From Gonocerus acuteangulatus (taxonomy: Eukaryota > Arthropoda > Insecta > Hemiptera > Coreidae): 64,000 bases of DNA. A model generated the notes under the pieces. It worked only from the letters and a program-made list of their open reading frames with translations. It was not told the DNA's origin and did no database searches. The stretch is taken from contig OX328132.1 in NCBI GenBank assembly GCA_946811695.1, positions 56,428,044-56,492,043 of the forward strand, in the 5' to 3' direction. This document shows positions 44,815-57,400 of this stretch, one piece after another. The first letter of the stretch is position 1. Every line of letters begins with the position of its first letter. A program made the translations under genes and the position numbers.

Positions 44815-45290
44815 TTACTGAAGAAGGTGGAATGGTTGATGGAATCTCTCCAAAGAGTATCCATCCAAACACTGTGTGGATGGCACATGGACGGTCCTAA
44901 ATAAGGTCCTAAATAAATGTACAGCGAAATAATATAATATTATTTCGCTGTACATTTGGACTCCTAATAACAAGTCGACACGACTCGGTATGTGAAAATC
45001 AGGATCAGACAACTAAGGAAGAAAATCGCTGTTTTATTTCGGTTGAAATTGGATTAGACGGTAAATGGCCAACAATGTCAGGAACCACTCTGGCAGTAAT
45101 GTCGAACGTTGGATGACCTAATTTAGGAGTGATCCTGCATCTAACTTCCGATTTGGAAACAGGGATTGAGGTTTCTCCGACTCCTGAAACAGATAATGGA
45201 TTATTGAATTTCTTAAGGTTCAACTTGTTTGCAAGAGAAGAGGTTATGTAATTAATTTGGCTCCCTGGATCAATGACTATGCGACAATGG
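44815..45290 (-). pseudogene. BEL/Pao aspartic protease region (DUF1758-like)
   Basis: The - strand has IDPGSQINYITS, where DPGS is the active-site triad form seen in BEL elements. SVSGVGETSIPVSKS and CRITPKLGH follow, then PSRVDLLLGVQMY after a stop. A 12-base stretch near 44926-44955 (GAAATAATATAATATTATTTC) forms a local palindrome. Confidence 0.7.
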
Positions 45291-45292
45291 TA

Positions 45293-46440
45293 TCACTGAC
45301 CAGTGGCGGAACAAATTCGACCTCTAGCTGTACCTAGCAACGCTTGAGAACTGGCGGCGGTGTGGCAAGAAACATCATGCTGTGGCGGTGGATCTGTGAC
45401 TTGAGGTGTGGCGTCTTGCATGGAAGTGATACTTGCATCATGGTGGCTCGGTGAAGGGTCCTTTCTGAGTAGCATCGAGTTATGCTTTTTGCTCCCACAG
45501 GTTTGGCATTAACCTGAACTTCAGCATTTAGAAAGGTGGTGAGGCCCGGTATATGAAAAACAGAGTCTAAGTCTCTTAAGAATAGCATATCTGGAGCTAA
45601 CATCACTGTCAACAAATTCAGGACATGTAAATAATTTGTGTCCCTTATGGCATAAAGGGCAATCGCGAACTGATTTAGGTAGATTAGGAGGAATCGAGTC
45701 ATGGTTTGACTTTGATAAGAACGTTTTGTGTTTCGGATTTGGTGACTTCGAAAAGCTTGGATTAGAAGCCAATGTCTTGGTTCAATGCTCATTGCATAGT
45801 TCAGCAACTCGAGACTGGGCTTTAATAAACTCAGTGAGTTCTGAAAAAGTAGGCACTTGATCTTCTTTAAGCTGGTCTTCGAATAGCCTGCGCGTGTTCT
45901 TGTCGATAACATTTAAAGAGAGGTAAACCATAAAAAAAAGTCAGCCAGGTTTTCTATATTTAAAGTCTTTATTGCATTAAAATTATCGTCAAATGCGTCT
46001 AAGAAAGCTCGGAAATTGGTAGCGTTATCATTAGAAAAAGGTTTAAATTGAAGTATTTTGTTAAGGTGATAGGACGCCACTATTCGTTTATTGGAATACC
46101 GTGCCACAAGTTTGTCATAGGCGTTTTAATAATTTTCTTCTTTAAATTCAATTGATAAAATAGTTTGAGTGGCGGGATATATAAGCAGTGATTTGAGATA
46201 AGAGTACTAGACTATATCACTGTATTGGCAATTGTGGATTAAGTTATTGAATAATGAAATGAAGACGGAGAACTGCTCATATTGACCGGAGAATGGTGGA
46301 ATCTGTAAATCTGGAAGCTTAGGCTGAGTGATTACATCCCCATCTCTAGCAGCAACAAGAGTTGGGTTGCTATGTTTACAATAAACTGCTCGGATAAAGT
46401 GATAAACTTCATCGAAAGCTGGCGCTTTCCACTTCTATCC
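45293..46440 (-). pseudogene. BEL/Pao gag remnant
   Basis: The - strand reads LQFKPFSNDNATNFRAFLDA, FDDNFNAIKTLNIENL, then CPLCHKGHKLFTCPEF (C-x2-C-x3-H-x4-C knuckle). A second knuckle in which one Cys has become Tyr (CFSYTGPHHLSKC) follows. This order is usual for BEL gag. It lies across several frames with stops; the N-terminal part beyond about 46140 is poorly preserved. Confidence 0.7.
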
Positions 46441-46846
46441 TATTTTCTTTTGGTAAAGTTTCGTTAATTTCCGTCATTTGGTTTAATATGGATTCAAATT
46501 AAGAATATAAGAGTTGAATGTCTGAGGCCCTGGAAAGAAATATTTCCTTATTCTGTGGAAGTTTTTTTTAATCAAGTCATGGGTCACTTGATAAGATAGG
46601 TAAAAAGGAAAAAATATAATCATAAATGAAGGCAAACATTTAAATATGGTAAGAATATTATAAAACATAGCAGGCAGGAATGTTCAGGCACGACCAAGGG
46701 TTTTGGATCTTTAAATCATTAAAAATAGTCATGAAAAAGAAAATGGCACAAAGATATGTGATAAATTCACACAAAAATATAGAGGAAAAATGTTCAGATC
46801 ACAAATGGCATAAATATTAAAATAAATAGAATAAGAATAATAATAA
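46441..46846. other. BEL 5' untranslated-like region
   Basis: AT-rich sequence between gag and the right LTR edge at 46847. No convincing primer-binding site is visible next to the LTR edge. Confidence 0.4.
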
Positions 46847-47023
46847 TGTTACAGTGTTTGGCTCAGGCATAATAAGAAAAAAGTCCGACTCGCAGGAACT
46901 GCCTCATCTTAGCGCGGTTCCGTTCTTATCCCTAATATAATTTCGAAAGATTAAAATAGAAGCAGTTATTATTTTGTTGAGAGGAGATCGTTGACCGTTG
47001 ATGATGCAAGGTAGGGATTGTCC

Positions 47024-47134
47024 GGGTTCGGTCACTGCTACTTAATAATACATACCCCATATGTGTATTTATGTGGGCATATATATGTACATATGTGTGC
47101 GTGTATATGTGTATGTGTATATGCATATATATAA

Positions 47135-47170
<36 letters not shown>

Positions 47171-47176
47171 TATATG

Positions 47177-47218
<42 letters not shown>

Positions 47219-47367
47219 AGGTATATTTACATAGATATGTGCATATACTAGTGTTAAATATGTCCTACTTGTATTTACAGCCCTGATGAAGGCTTGAAGC
47301 TCAAGCCGAAACGTCGGCACAATAAAACCATTTTTACGATAAAAGTAGCAGTGACCGAACCCCGACA
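47024..47367 (+). mobile_element. Small module with inverted ends inside Helentron E
   Basis: CGGGTTCGGTCACTGCTACTT at the left, written here as GGGTTCGGTCACTGCTACTT, is inverted as AAGTAGCAGTGACCGAACCC at the right. The interior holds TA-rich microsatellites and the hammerhead-like motif. Penelope-like elements often carry hammerhead ribozymes in their terminal repeats, so I read this as a short Penelope-derived or retrozyme-like unit. No reverse transcriptase is present. Confidence 0.5.
47283..47317 (+). ncRNA. Hammerhead-ribozyme-like motif
   Basis: CTGATGA, one extra A, GGCTTGA, loop AGC, TCAAGCC (a perfect 7-bp stem II), then GAAACGTC. GAAA-C-GT-C gives the short palindromic ACGT stem III of type I hammerheads, with cleavage expected after GTC. 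Stem I can start with GCC before CTGATGA pairing with GGC after GTC. The extra A between the core and stem II departs from the consensus, so activity is uncertain. Confidence 0.5.
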
Positions 47368-48578
47368 GTTATTGTTTTGGTTCCAACAGTCTTGAAAGGT
47401 AGGATTTACAATCTTACCTGGAAGGGTCGGCATCACTAGAAACATTCCCGCTAGTTACAAGGTCTTGGAATCTTGGAACTCTATATTTCTAACAATAAAT
47501 TGTTTTTGTTATTTTACTAAACCTGTTTTATTTTCGAATACATTATCCAACTATAAGCAATTAAAAAATAACAAGGAATAAAAAACAGACAAAAAGAACA
47601 GTTCGAATAAGCGAAATCAATTACTTTAAAGCGTTAAGCTCTTATTTCTCCGATTTTCATCGCCTAATCAAAACTTTCATTAGAACCTTTTATGTAGAGC
47701 ATTTAATAAGCTTTCTAATGGTATTCTTCCGTTTACCAAGATTTTCAACCGTTTTCGAGATATTAATGAAAGTTCCCAAAATTTACATTATTTCTAGCAA
47801 CAGAAAATTGGTCTCATTTTTCATATCCTGTTTTACACACAAAATTTTCCCAACATAAGAAATTACAAAAATAGAAAGCAATAAAAAACAAAGGGAAAGA
47901 GACAAAAATTACAAAAAGAACGACAAAAACCCGTTCTTAAGAACAAAACAGACGTATTTGAAGTTTTAAGCACTTATTTCTCCGATTGACATAACCTAAT
48001 CAAAAATAGTTTTAGAATATTTTTTGTAGAGAATTTAGAAAGCTTTCAAATAGTTTCTATCCACTTACCACGATTTCCCTACCGTGTTCGAGATATTAAT
48101 GAAAGTATACGAAGTTCCCAAAACTTTTCTTGTCTGTTCATAAAATATTTTATTCTAACCCTTCCTTAACTCCAAACGTAACAAAACTTTCAACATATTA
48201 GTTTTAATGAAAGTAGAACATGCAGATAATGTTTCAACTGAATCCCGTAATTCTAAGTACCCAAACCAAAAACGGTATTCAAAAATTATTTTTCCAATTT
48301 TCTCGAAAACGGTTAAAGCTATCGCCTTGAAAATGGTTCCATTCGTTTTCCTAGCCCAAGAAGACTATAAAAAGAGTACTTACAAGCTTATGAACTCAAA
48401 AACGTAAGCGTTACAATTTTTTTTGCGCGAATTTCGCCCCAAATGCCATCTTCCAGTGGGCGGATTTTGCTGGTTAACGAACTTGACCTTTCAAATTGGA
48501 CGACGGATTATTGTACCAAATTTCATCAAAATCGGACCATCAGGGAAGCCAGAAATGAGCGAACAGACAAATATATAT

Positions 48579-49080
48579 ATTTTTAGATGGAACGGCATTT
48601 TTCTCCAGCGTTGGTACTCCTCCTCACTTCTTCCCGGAATATTTCGATGGATTCATCTCCATCTTCTTCAGCCAGGTACTTGTTTCTTCCTCGGTGGTAG
48701 CCAAGGGAATGACATTTTTCTCGATCTGGGCTCCTTTTCTCCCCTCTAGCCACAGTATCGGCGGACGAATGGTGTTGAAGCTCCCTGGTGTAGTTGGGAT
48801 TCTGTCCGTTGGCAGCGCTGATGGTATTGCGTCTTTTTTTTTTTTTTTTTTTTTTTTTCTTCCTCCTCCTGCTTCTATTTTCCTCGCCGTAAGGTTTTAT
48901 ATGTTTGATGTTATTTTTCGTCGCTGGGATAGTATTTTTAGATGGAACGGCATTTTTCTCCAGCGGTGGTACTCCTCCTCACTTCTTCCCGGAATATTTC
49001 GATGGATTCATCTCCATCTTCTTCAGCCAGGTACTTGTTTCTTCCCTTGGCTACCACCGAGGAGGAAACAAGTACCTGGC
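48579..49080. repeat. Direct duplication of about 110 bp with a local inversion
   Basis: TTTTTAGATGGAACGGCATT starts two copies (48579-48697 and 48935-49045) that both continue to GCCAGGTACTTGTTTCTTCC. In the first, CTCGGTGGTAGCCAAGGG follows. In the second the inverse (CCCTTGGCTACCACCGAG) follows, then an inverted GGAGGAAACAAGTACCTGG. A T-run lies at 48834-48858. The parent sequence is not recognised. Confidence 0.75.
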
Positions 49081-49226
49081 TGTTTCTAATTGACTTAACT
49101 TGCTTTACTAACATATCCATTTTAGTGTTAAATGCAATTAAAAACACTAAACTACTCATTTTACTGTTAAATGCAATTAAACAAAATAAAATTGTACAAG
49201 AAAATGGGAAAGTGTTATTATGTTAT

Positions 49227-50874
<1,648 letters not shown>

Positions 50875-51484
50875 AAAAGTCCGACTCGCAGGAACTGCAT
50901 CATATTAGCGCGGTTCCGTTCTTATCCGAAGTGCGATTAGTAAAGGAATAGTAGCAGCTATCGGTAGGTTTTGATCTGTCGTTAAAAATATAAAATAAAA
51001 TCTCAAAGAGAAGGAAGCTTAAAGAGCCACATATGGAAACTGACAGTTTTCTAAACGGATGGGACTCTCCCGTCATCGCGACGCTCACTCTAGGAAAACT
51101 CTATTACCAATATGATTCTTATTTTCTCAGCTTTAATGAAATACTCATTCCACTGTTAAATAAACTTAAAAAACAAAAGTGAGGTAAACAGTGACAAACA
51201 CCCGTTTAAAATAACAAAACTAACACTTTCGTAGTTTTAAGCACTTACTTCTCCGACTGACATTGCCCCATCGAAATTTGCTTCAGAATCTTTTTTTTAG
51301 AGAATTTAGTAAGCTTTTGAATGGTTAAATCGTACTTCCCACGATTTCTTAACAGTTTTGAAGATATTAAGGGGGAAAAATGGTGCTAATACCTACCGAT
51401 AGCTGCTCTATTCCTTCACTAATCGCACTTGAGATAAGAACGGAACCGCGCTAAGATGAAGCAGTTCCTGCGGGTCGGACTTTT
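50875..51484. mobile_element. Palindromic element K: two Helentron 5' ends head to head
   Basis: Both edges are Helentron 5' ends pointing inward: AAAAGTCCGACTCGCAGG at 50875 and its inverse ending at 51484. The inverted similarity runs about 100 bp on each side (to GCAGCTATCGGTAGG). The right half of the centre contains a diverged core-unit piece. No 3' hairpin end is present. It is 610 bp. Confidence 0.8.
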
Positions 51485-51686
51485 AATGTATTACGCCACA
51501 TACAACCACAAAATATAATTATATTTCTACTATAGCATTTGGCTTTATGACTTCCTACAGGTACAATATCTGTCATCTCTCCTAGGATGCATCTTGATTT
51601 ATGAAGTGCAATAAAACCTACCTGAAGCCAGGCTAGTAGCTCGACCCGGGCAAATGTCTGACCCTACACAGAGTCTAAACATTCTC
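51485..51686. other. Nothing recognised
   Basis: Short unique-looking stretch between elements K and I. Confidence 0.4.
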
Positions 51687-52093
51687 TTTCTGCAGGAACT
51701 GCGTCATTTTAAGACGTATCCATTCTCATCCATATTGTCATTTCGAAAGTTTAAAATAGAACTAATCTTTTTTTTTTTATTATTATTATTTCATGAAAAC
51801 TGTTAACACCCACAGGTTAGAAGCGGAAATTACTCAATCTAAAGCAAGACTCTCAAAGTCAATTCAAAATACAAAAACGCTTCTCAATTACTTGTCATGT
51901 TTTATTGAAAAAAAATGCAATCAAAATAACAGCAAGATATTAAAAACTAAGGCAAACCGAGAAAAAAAAACAATTAAGAACAAAGGTAAACAGAGATAAA
52001 TAAAATCTCTTTCTCTTGGCAAGCTATATTTCTAACAATGAATTGTTTTTCTTATTTTCCTTAATCTGTTTTATTGTATAAGCAACTATAAGC

Positions 52094-52131
<38 letters not shown>

Positions 52132-53144
52132 AAGGAATAAAAACAGGCAAAAAGAACCGTTCGAATAAACGAAATCAATTACTTCAAAGTTTAAGCACTT
52201 ATTTATCCGATTGACATCGCTTATTCAAAACTTTCTTTAGAACCTTTTTTGTAGACCATTTAGTAAGCTTTCGAATGGTAACCTTTCGCTTCCCAAGATT
52301 GTCAACGGTTTTCAAGATACTAACGAAAGTATAAAAGGTTACCAAAACTTTTCTTGTCTGTTAATAAAATATTTTATTCTAACCCTTCCTTTACTCCAAA
52401 CGTAACCAAAATTTCAACATATTAGTGTTGATAAAATTCGAACATGCAGAGAAAGTCTTTCAACTGAATCCCATAATTCTAAGTACCAAAATCAAAGACA
52501 AAAAGAACAGTTCGAATAAGCGAAATCAATTACTTTAAAGTTTTAAGCACTTATTTCTCCGATTGACATCGCCTAATCAAAACTTTCATCAGAACCATTT
52601 TTGTAGAGCATTTAGTGAGCTTTCTAATGGTCTTCTTCCGTTTCCCAAGATTCTCAATCTTTTTCAAGATATTAAGGAAAGTATACAAAGTTACCAAAAC
52701 GTTTTATGTCTGTTAATAAAATATTTTATTCTAACCCTTCCTAAACTCCATACGTAACAAAAATTTCAACATATTAGTTTTAGTGAAAGTAGAACATGCA
52801 GAAAATGTTTCAACTGAATCTCATGATTCTAAGTACCCAAACCAAAAACGGTATTTAAAAACTATTTTTCCAATTGTCTCAAAAACGGTTAAAGCTATCG
52901 CCTTGAAAATGGTTTCATTCGTTTTCCTAGCCCAAGAAGCCTATAAAACGAGTACGTACAAGCTTATGAACTCAAAAATGTAAGCGTTACGATTTTTTCT
53001 GCGCGAATTTCGCCCGAAACGCCATCTTCCAGTGGGCGGATTTTGCTGGTTAACGAACTTGACCTTTCAAATTGGACGACGGATTTTTGTACAAAATTTC
53101 ATCAAAATCCGACCATCAGGGAAGCCAGAAATGAGCGAACAGAC

Positions 53145-53210
<66 letters not shown>

Positions 53211-53348
53211 AATTTGAACCACCGTTATTTTCGGTCTCTAGGGGTTCTGAAACGGGAAATTTTCTAGTCAGCACTTCCGGATTGTTTCATTGTATCAACC
53301 TTATAAGCGGGGTTCCTCCCTATGGGGGAGGGAGGAACCGCGCTAAAA
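51687..53348 (+). mobile_element. Helentron-like element I
   Basis: The 5' end is diverged (CTTTCTGCAGGAACTGCGTCAT, then TTTTAAGACG where the family has CTTAGCGCGG). Two core units follow, then the pre-microsatellite segment, (TA)n 53150-53208 and an intact hairpin and CTAAAA at 53348. A run of about 33 A lies at 52099-52130. Confidence 0.8.
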
Positions 53349-53376
53349 AGGCAGCAGCATACTGGTAATAAGGCTA
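53349..53376. repeat. Displaced BEL LTR fragment
   Basis: GGCAGCAGCATACTGGTAAT then AAGGCTAC matches the left BEL LTR at about 40262-40290 with two changes. It is probably the continuation of the right LTR interrupted at 46879. Confidence 0.6.
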
Positions 53377-53402
53377 CATATATATAATATATATATATAT
53401 AT

Positions 53403-53443
<41 letters not shown>

Positions 53444-53581
53444 AATTTGAACCACCGTTATTTTCGGTCTCTAGGGGTTCTGAAACGCGAAATTTTCTAG
53501 TCGGCACTTCCGGATTGTTTCATTGTATCAACCTTATAAGCGGGGTTCCTCCATATGGGGGAGGGAGGAACCGCGCTAAAA
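53377..53581 (+). mobile_element. Helentron solo 3' end L
   Basis: (TA)n followed by the complete conserved 3' segment, hairpin and CTAAAA. It lacks core units and 5' end and lies only 28 bp after the terminus of element I. Confidence 0.8.
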
Positions 53582-54296
53582 TAAATAAAAAAAATATTAG
53601 TTACTCATTTATTTACTTATTCATGGTATTTTGTTTTTATATTTTTCCTGTTTATAAATAGTTAATTAAATAGTAAATAAGCAAAAAGTGTATCACAAAT
53701 TAGCTGGGAAATTTATTTATCATATTTCCAAAAAAACAAACTACAAATATGTTAACGTTAATAGGAGTTACAGTCTCCGTACTCATTGCAGCGGGCGCCC
53801 TGTCCCGTGAAACAGAATGGCGCGCTCAGCAGTAGGTTAATGTAAAAAAAAAAAATGATTTTGCAGGAAGAACTGGTACGGAGAAACTTATGACACAATT
53901 CGCCTGGAATCACTGAGTAATAATCTATAAGAAAAAGTAAAAAAATCCTATGCAGGTTTTTGGTTGCAGACCTGTGTCATTAGTGCAGTTTAATAATTGC
54001 CTTTTTTATTCTCATCTTAGCCGAGCTCTAATGATGTTGTAAACAAAAGGAGTGGTTTTCTCAGCTCTCCCAAACTTTTTTCATTAAGGTCTTTTTCTTC
54101 TTTCGGTTTCGTCCTTTTAACCCGGATGGTGATGAATTTCTTGCGAGGAGTCACTACATCTCGTCACTGAGAGATCACTAAGTATCATCACCTCCCTTGG
54201 CTTTCTCTCCTAGGCCTATACTAAGTACTCGATGGGAGGTTGACGGCACATTAACCCACAGCCAATCTTATCGGTTATGCTTCTCTATTATTCCTT
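53582..54296. other. Nothing recognised
   Basis: AT-rich, with a GC-richer part at about 53780-54300. No coding or element signature. Confidence 0.45.
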
Positions 54297-55482
54297 TAGC
54301 GTGTTTCCTCACTCCCTCCATAGCTAGTAAACCCGCTTAAACGTCGAACTTATGAATATAATCGGAAGAAGCGACCACAATCCGCAAGACTTGTTTTGGA
54401 ACTCAATCACGAAATTGACAGACTCAAAATTGTATTTATACATAAATTGACTGATGTCAGGGCTAATGGCCAAGATGCCGTTGAAATAATTGAAACGAAT
54501 TGTTTCATTTACCGAAAGCAGAAAACAAATTAAAAATACTCATTTGCTTAAAAAAAATAAATAATAAGAAGTGAGAGTAATAATAAGAAGTGAAAAAAAA
54601 AAATAAGAACAAACGATTAATTCGATTCAGTAGATTCTATTATTTTTTTAAAAATAATTAAATTGGTGGCCTTTGAAAATTCAAATACTACACTATGTTG
54701 GTTTGATCGGCTAGAATTTTACGTAAGACGTCAAAAATCTGATGTTGTTGTCTTCGTTCCTCTTAAACACTGCAATTTGTTAAGATGTGGTAACATTTCA
54801 GACCCCATTTCGCAGCCCCGAAGCGTGTTGTTTGATGTAAACCCCCATAGCAGCCAACCTGTGACGTCATCACTTGGCTCACCATAGAGGTTGCCTCCAT
54901 ATATTCATCTGCTACCTCCATGCAGTTCAAATGCTGGAGACCGTTAAAAAAGGGTCCAGGACTCCATTAGCAACTTCTAATGTATGCTGTGGACACCATG
55001 TGCATCCTTTTACAAAAGCACATAGCGTTGGCCATGGTCGAGTAGAGACCACAAGCAACCCGGAGAGCAACATGGAGGAGGAGGAAGAGAAGAAAGGACC
55101 CCACAGTGAGTAGCACAACTATCCCAACATGAGAGCCTACTCCTGCTTCAGCAGACCGCATGGACCAGACATCAATTTATTTTAATATAAACCCCCCTTT
55201 ATAAACCTCAAAAACCACTAACACATTAACCAATATTATAACCCTTTTCGGCCACCCCCCACTCATAGAAACATGTAACATAATATTATTACACTTAATT
55301 TATTTCATATCCGTGCATACTTTCAAAGATCCCGAAATACAGTCCACTCCATTCATGTGAATCAGCACCAGCATTACAGCGGTACGTTCATTCCCAATGG
55401 TATAGCACCTTGGGACAGCGTAGTGCAAACACGTGTAGTGAGTCGCTCCCTTTGGAGGGAGGGAGGAAACACGCTAAAAATG
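54297..55482. mobile_element. Diverged Helentron-related ends, subterminal repeat TTAGCGTGTTTCC
   Basis: The left edge has TTAGCGTGTTTCC followed by CTCACTCCCTCCATAG and CAATCCGCAAGAC, resembling the inverted 3' segment of the main family. The right edge has GGAGGGAGGGAGGAAACACGCTAAAA. The 13-bp repeat GGAAACACGCTAA is the exact complement of the left one, although it differs from the main family in two or three positions. The interior (1.1 kb) includes a SINE tail trace near 54450-54490 and open frames without known domains. Confidence 0.6.
54450..54495 (+). repeat. SINE tail trace
   Basis: GATGTCAGGGCTAATGGCCA then AGATGCCGTTGAAATA resembles the SINE tail, with decay. No target duplication is seen. 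Confidence 0.45.
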
Positions 55483-55896
55483 TAAATAGTAGAATAATCA
55501 CTTTAAGGTGTGACTGGTAAATAATAACGACGTCCAGGAAAAAATAAATACTAATGGAATGTTAAAAAAAGGCCAACAAAAAAAATCATCCAATTTGAAT
55601 GTTGATGAAAATGGATTTTTGAGAGGTTTCATCAATATTCAAGAAGGGTTTTAAAAAGTGAGAAGGGTGTCTTTGAAAGCAATTAGCCTTCAATTATCAC
55701 CTCCTTCTCAAGACTCCTCTTCTTACAGTCTATTGGGCAATTACATTTTCACAGGGCGATCAGTCGGGAAACGCCTCTTCCTGGAACACTTACAAAATCC
55801 TATCTTCAACCTCTCATAATACTCTACACAACATTAATGCTTCCTCTTTAAAATGCATCTTTGCATGGCGCTTATAAATGGAAATATCCTTTAATT
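55483..55896. other. Nothing recognised
   Basis: AT-rich sequence between the diverged Helentron end and the MITE. Confidence 0.4.
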
Positions 55897-56257
55897 ACAC
55901 AGGTCAACATTTGATAAAAAAAAAACAACAACACTCGAAGTAATTTGGTCACTATAGGGTTTTTGAGGTCGCTGATTAGGATGAGGGGGTTTATTAACGT
56001 ACACCACATCAGATTCAAGGCCATTTGAAGGTCAAAGAGAGAGAAACCCGTAGGAAGAATCTGAAAAAAACTTATGCGTATGTTTTTGAGGTCACTGTGT
56101 CCTAATCCGTAGTTTGTTTAACCTTACGCCATTTCCTAGGGGTTTTTGAAGATGAATGTTAACCAACCCAATCATCAAAATCAGCGACCCCAAAAACCCC
56201 ATAAGGACCATACCGCTCCGTGTTTTTTTTGTTTTTAGATCGAATGTTGACCTGTGT
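55897..56257. mobile_element. MITE-like inverted-repeat element, 361 bp
   Basis: ACACAGGTCAACATTTGAT at the left is inverted as GAATGTTGACCTGTGT at the right. The inverted similarity continues about 80 bp inward and includes a GGGTTTTTGAGGTCGCTGAT block, which also occurs a third time in variant form near 56083. No target duplication could be assigned. Confidence 0.7.
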
Positions 56258-57286
56258 TGTCGTCCTCTGCTGTGTCATCGATTTTTGCAATTTATTGAGA
56301 AATGGGCGACTTACAGACAGTAAATTTGTGTGCAATCCCTTACCTCAGCAAGTCCAAGATTATTTCATAAAATTCTTCTATTCACTATATTTTTAAAATT
56401 CTCCGGGCTCTACTTTTTCAAAAGCACATACCGTTCAATTCCTTTCTTCTTGTCTGTAATAAATCCGTTATTCAATTTGAGTTTAACAAACTAAAAGCTT
56501 GATTATAAACTCTTGCCCATGCGCGTTGACTATAGTTTTCTAAAATTAAATTCTCTGCATGAGACAAAGGAGTCACACTTATAACATATTTATGTTTTGG
56601 GCCTTTAAAAGGAAATACCTGTCAATTACTTTATCCTTCCGTGTCATGCATTATTTTCAAAGCTTTTTCATTACAAGCGGAAAAGCTGAGCACAATCCCT
56701 GGCCTATACTCACCCTAGTCACTTAACTGCTCGTTTTGGTATATGTACATCTATCCTCTAGCACCTTGGCTGCGGATGACGCCGCATGTGCGTCATCACA
56801 AACACAATCGCTGTGGCGGCATGACACTACATTTGCCTCATGGGAGTTAGCTGGCAATCTGGGAGAAAAGTTATTAAGTTTTGGGGATCGGCTACGAACC
56901 TCCAGACTGGTTTATTCGTTCCTCTGTCGTTCAGGGAGTGTTTCGAGTGCCTTATTCTGGAATCGTTCCGGGCTGAGACCTTTCTGTGAATTTTTGCAGG
57001 AGTTTCTTCACCACCTGTGCGCCATGGTAAAAAATCATGTTTCTGAAGGAAATTATCCGGAATTTCCAATGGGCAAGTTATTTTTTCACATTAACAGTAC
57101 AAATGAAATCTTAAAATGAAAAAAAAAAAAAAATACCATTTTTTGGACGGTTTGAGGTTTGCTGGAGAAGGCTGCCAAAAAGAACGCAAAAACGACGAAT
57201 TCTAACAATTCATTGACATTTTATCACCTCAACGGCTAACTATATTCATCGCAGACTTCCCTGAAGCTAAATACTCTTCAGGACAA
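56258..57286. other. Mostly unrecognised; one open frame before an A-run
   Basis: A 127-codon frame at 56736-57119 starting MVYVHLSSSTLAADDA is open and followed by a run of A (57119-57132). I recognise no domain, and its composition is not clearly coding. A short piece near 57222-57245 (TTTATCACCTCAACGGCTAACTA, given here only as CACCTCAACGGCTAACTA) matches the Penelope-like module tail. Confidence 0.25.
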
Positions 57287-57400
57287 GGGTCTCTCTGTGT
57301 CTAGTGGCAAACGCTTTGGATTCTCATGGGGGAGATGGAAGTTCGAGTCCCGCCTGCCACTGGTATTTTCTCATTTCAGGGAAAATAATCCATGGATGTC
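57287..57400 (+). mobile_element. SINE head, partial
   Basis: GGTCTCTCTGTGTCTAGTGG (A box region) and GGAAGTTCGAGTCCCGCC (B box) belong to the same tRNA-derived family as 13758-13950. The tail is not recognisable. Confidence 0.65.

Larger units (their letters stand above)
40093..46878 (-). mobile_element. BEL/Pao LTR retrotransposon, internally deleted, interrupted by Helentron B
   Basis: On the - strand gag, aspartic protease, reverse transcriptase, RNase H and integrase C-terminus follow each other from about 46140 to 42828. The same LTR edge, TGTTACAGTGTTTGGCTCA, occurs at 40093 and 46847, marking the two LTRs. The left LTR contains Helentron B. The right one is cut at 46879 by Helentron E, and a further piece of it (GGCAGCAGCATACTGGTAAT) reappears at 53349. 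Frames are broken and the integrase core is missing, so the copy is dead. Confidence 0.8.
46879..48580 (+). mobile_element. Helentron-like element E, 3' end lost
   Basis: It starts AAAAGTCCGACTCGCAGG with TTAGCGCGGTTCC. It contains a Penelope-like module (47026-47365) with a hammerhead-like motif, then two diverged core units, and the pre-microsatellite flank to GAACAGACAAATATATATAT. It breaks off at about 48580 into an unrelated duplicated sequence. Confidence 0.8.
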
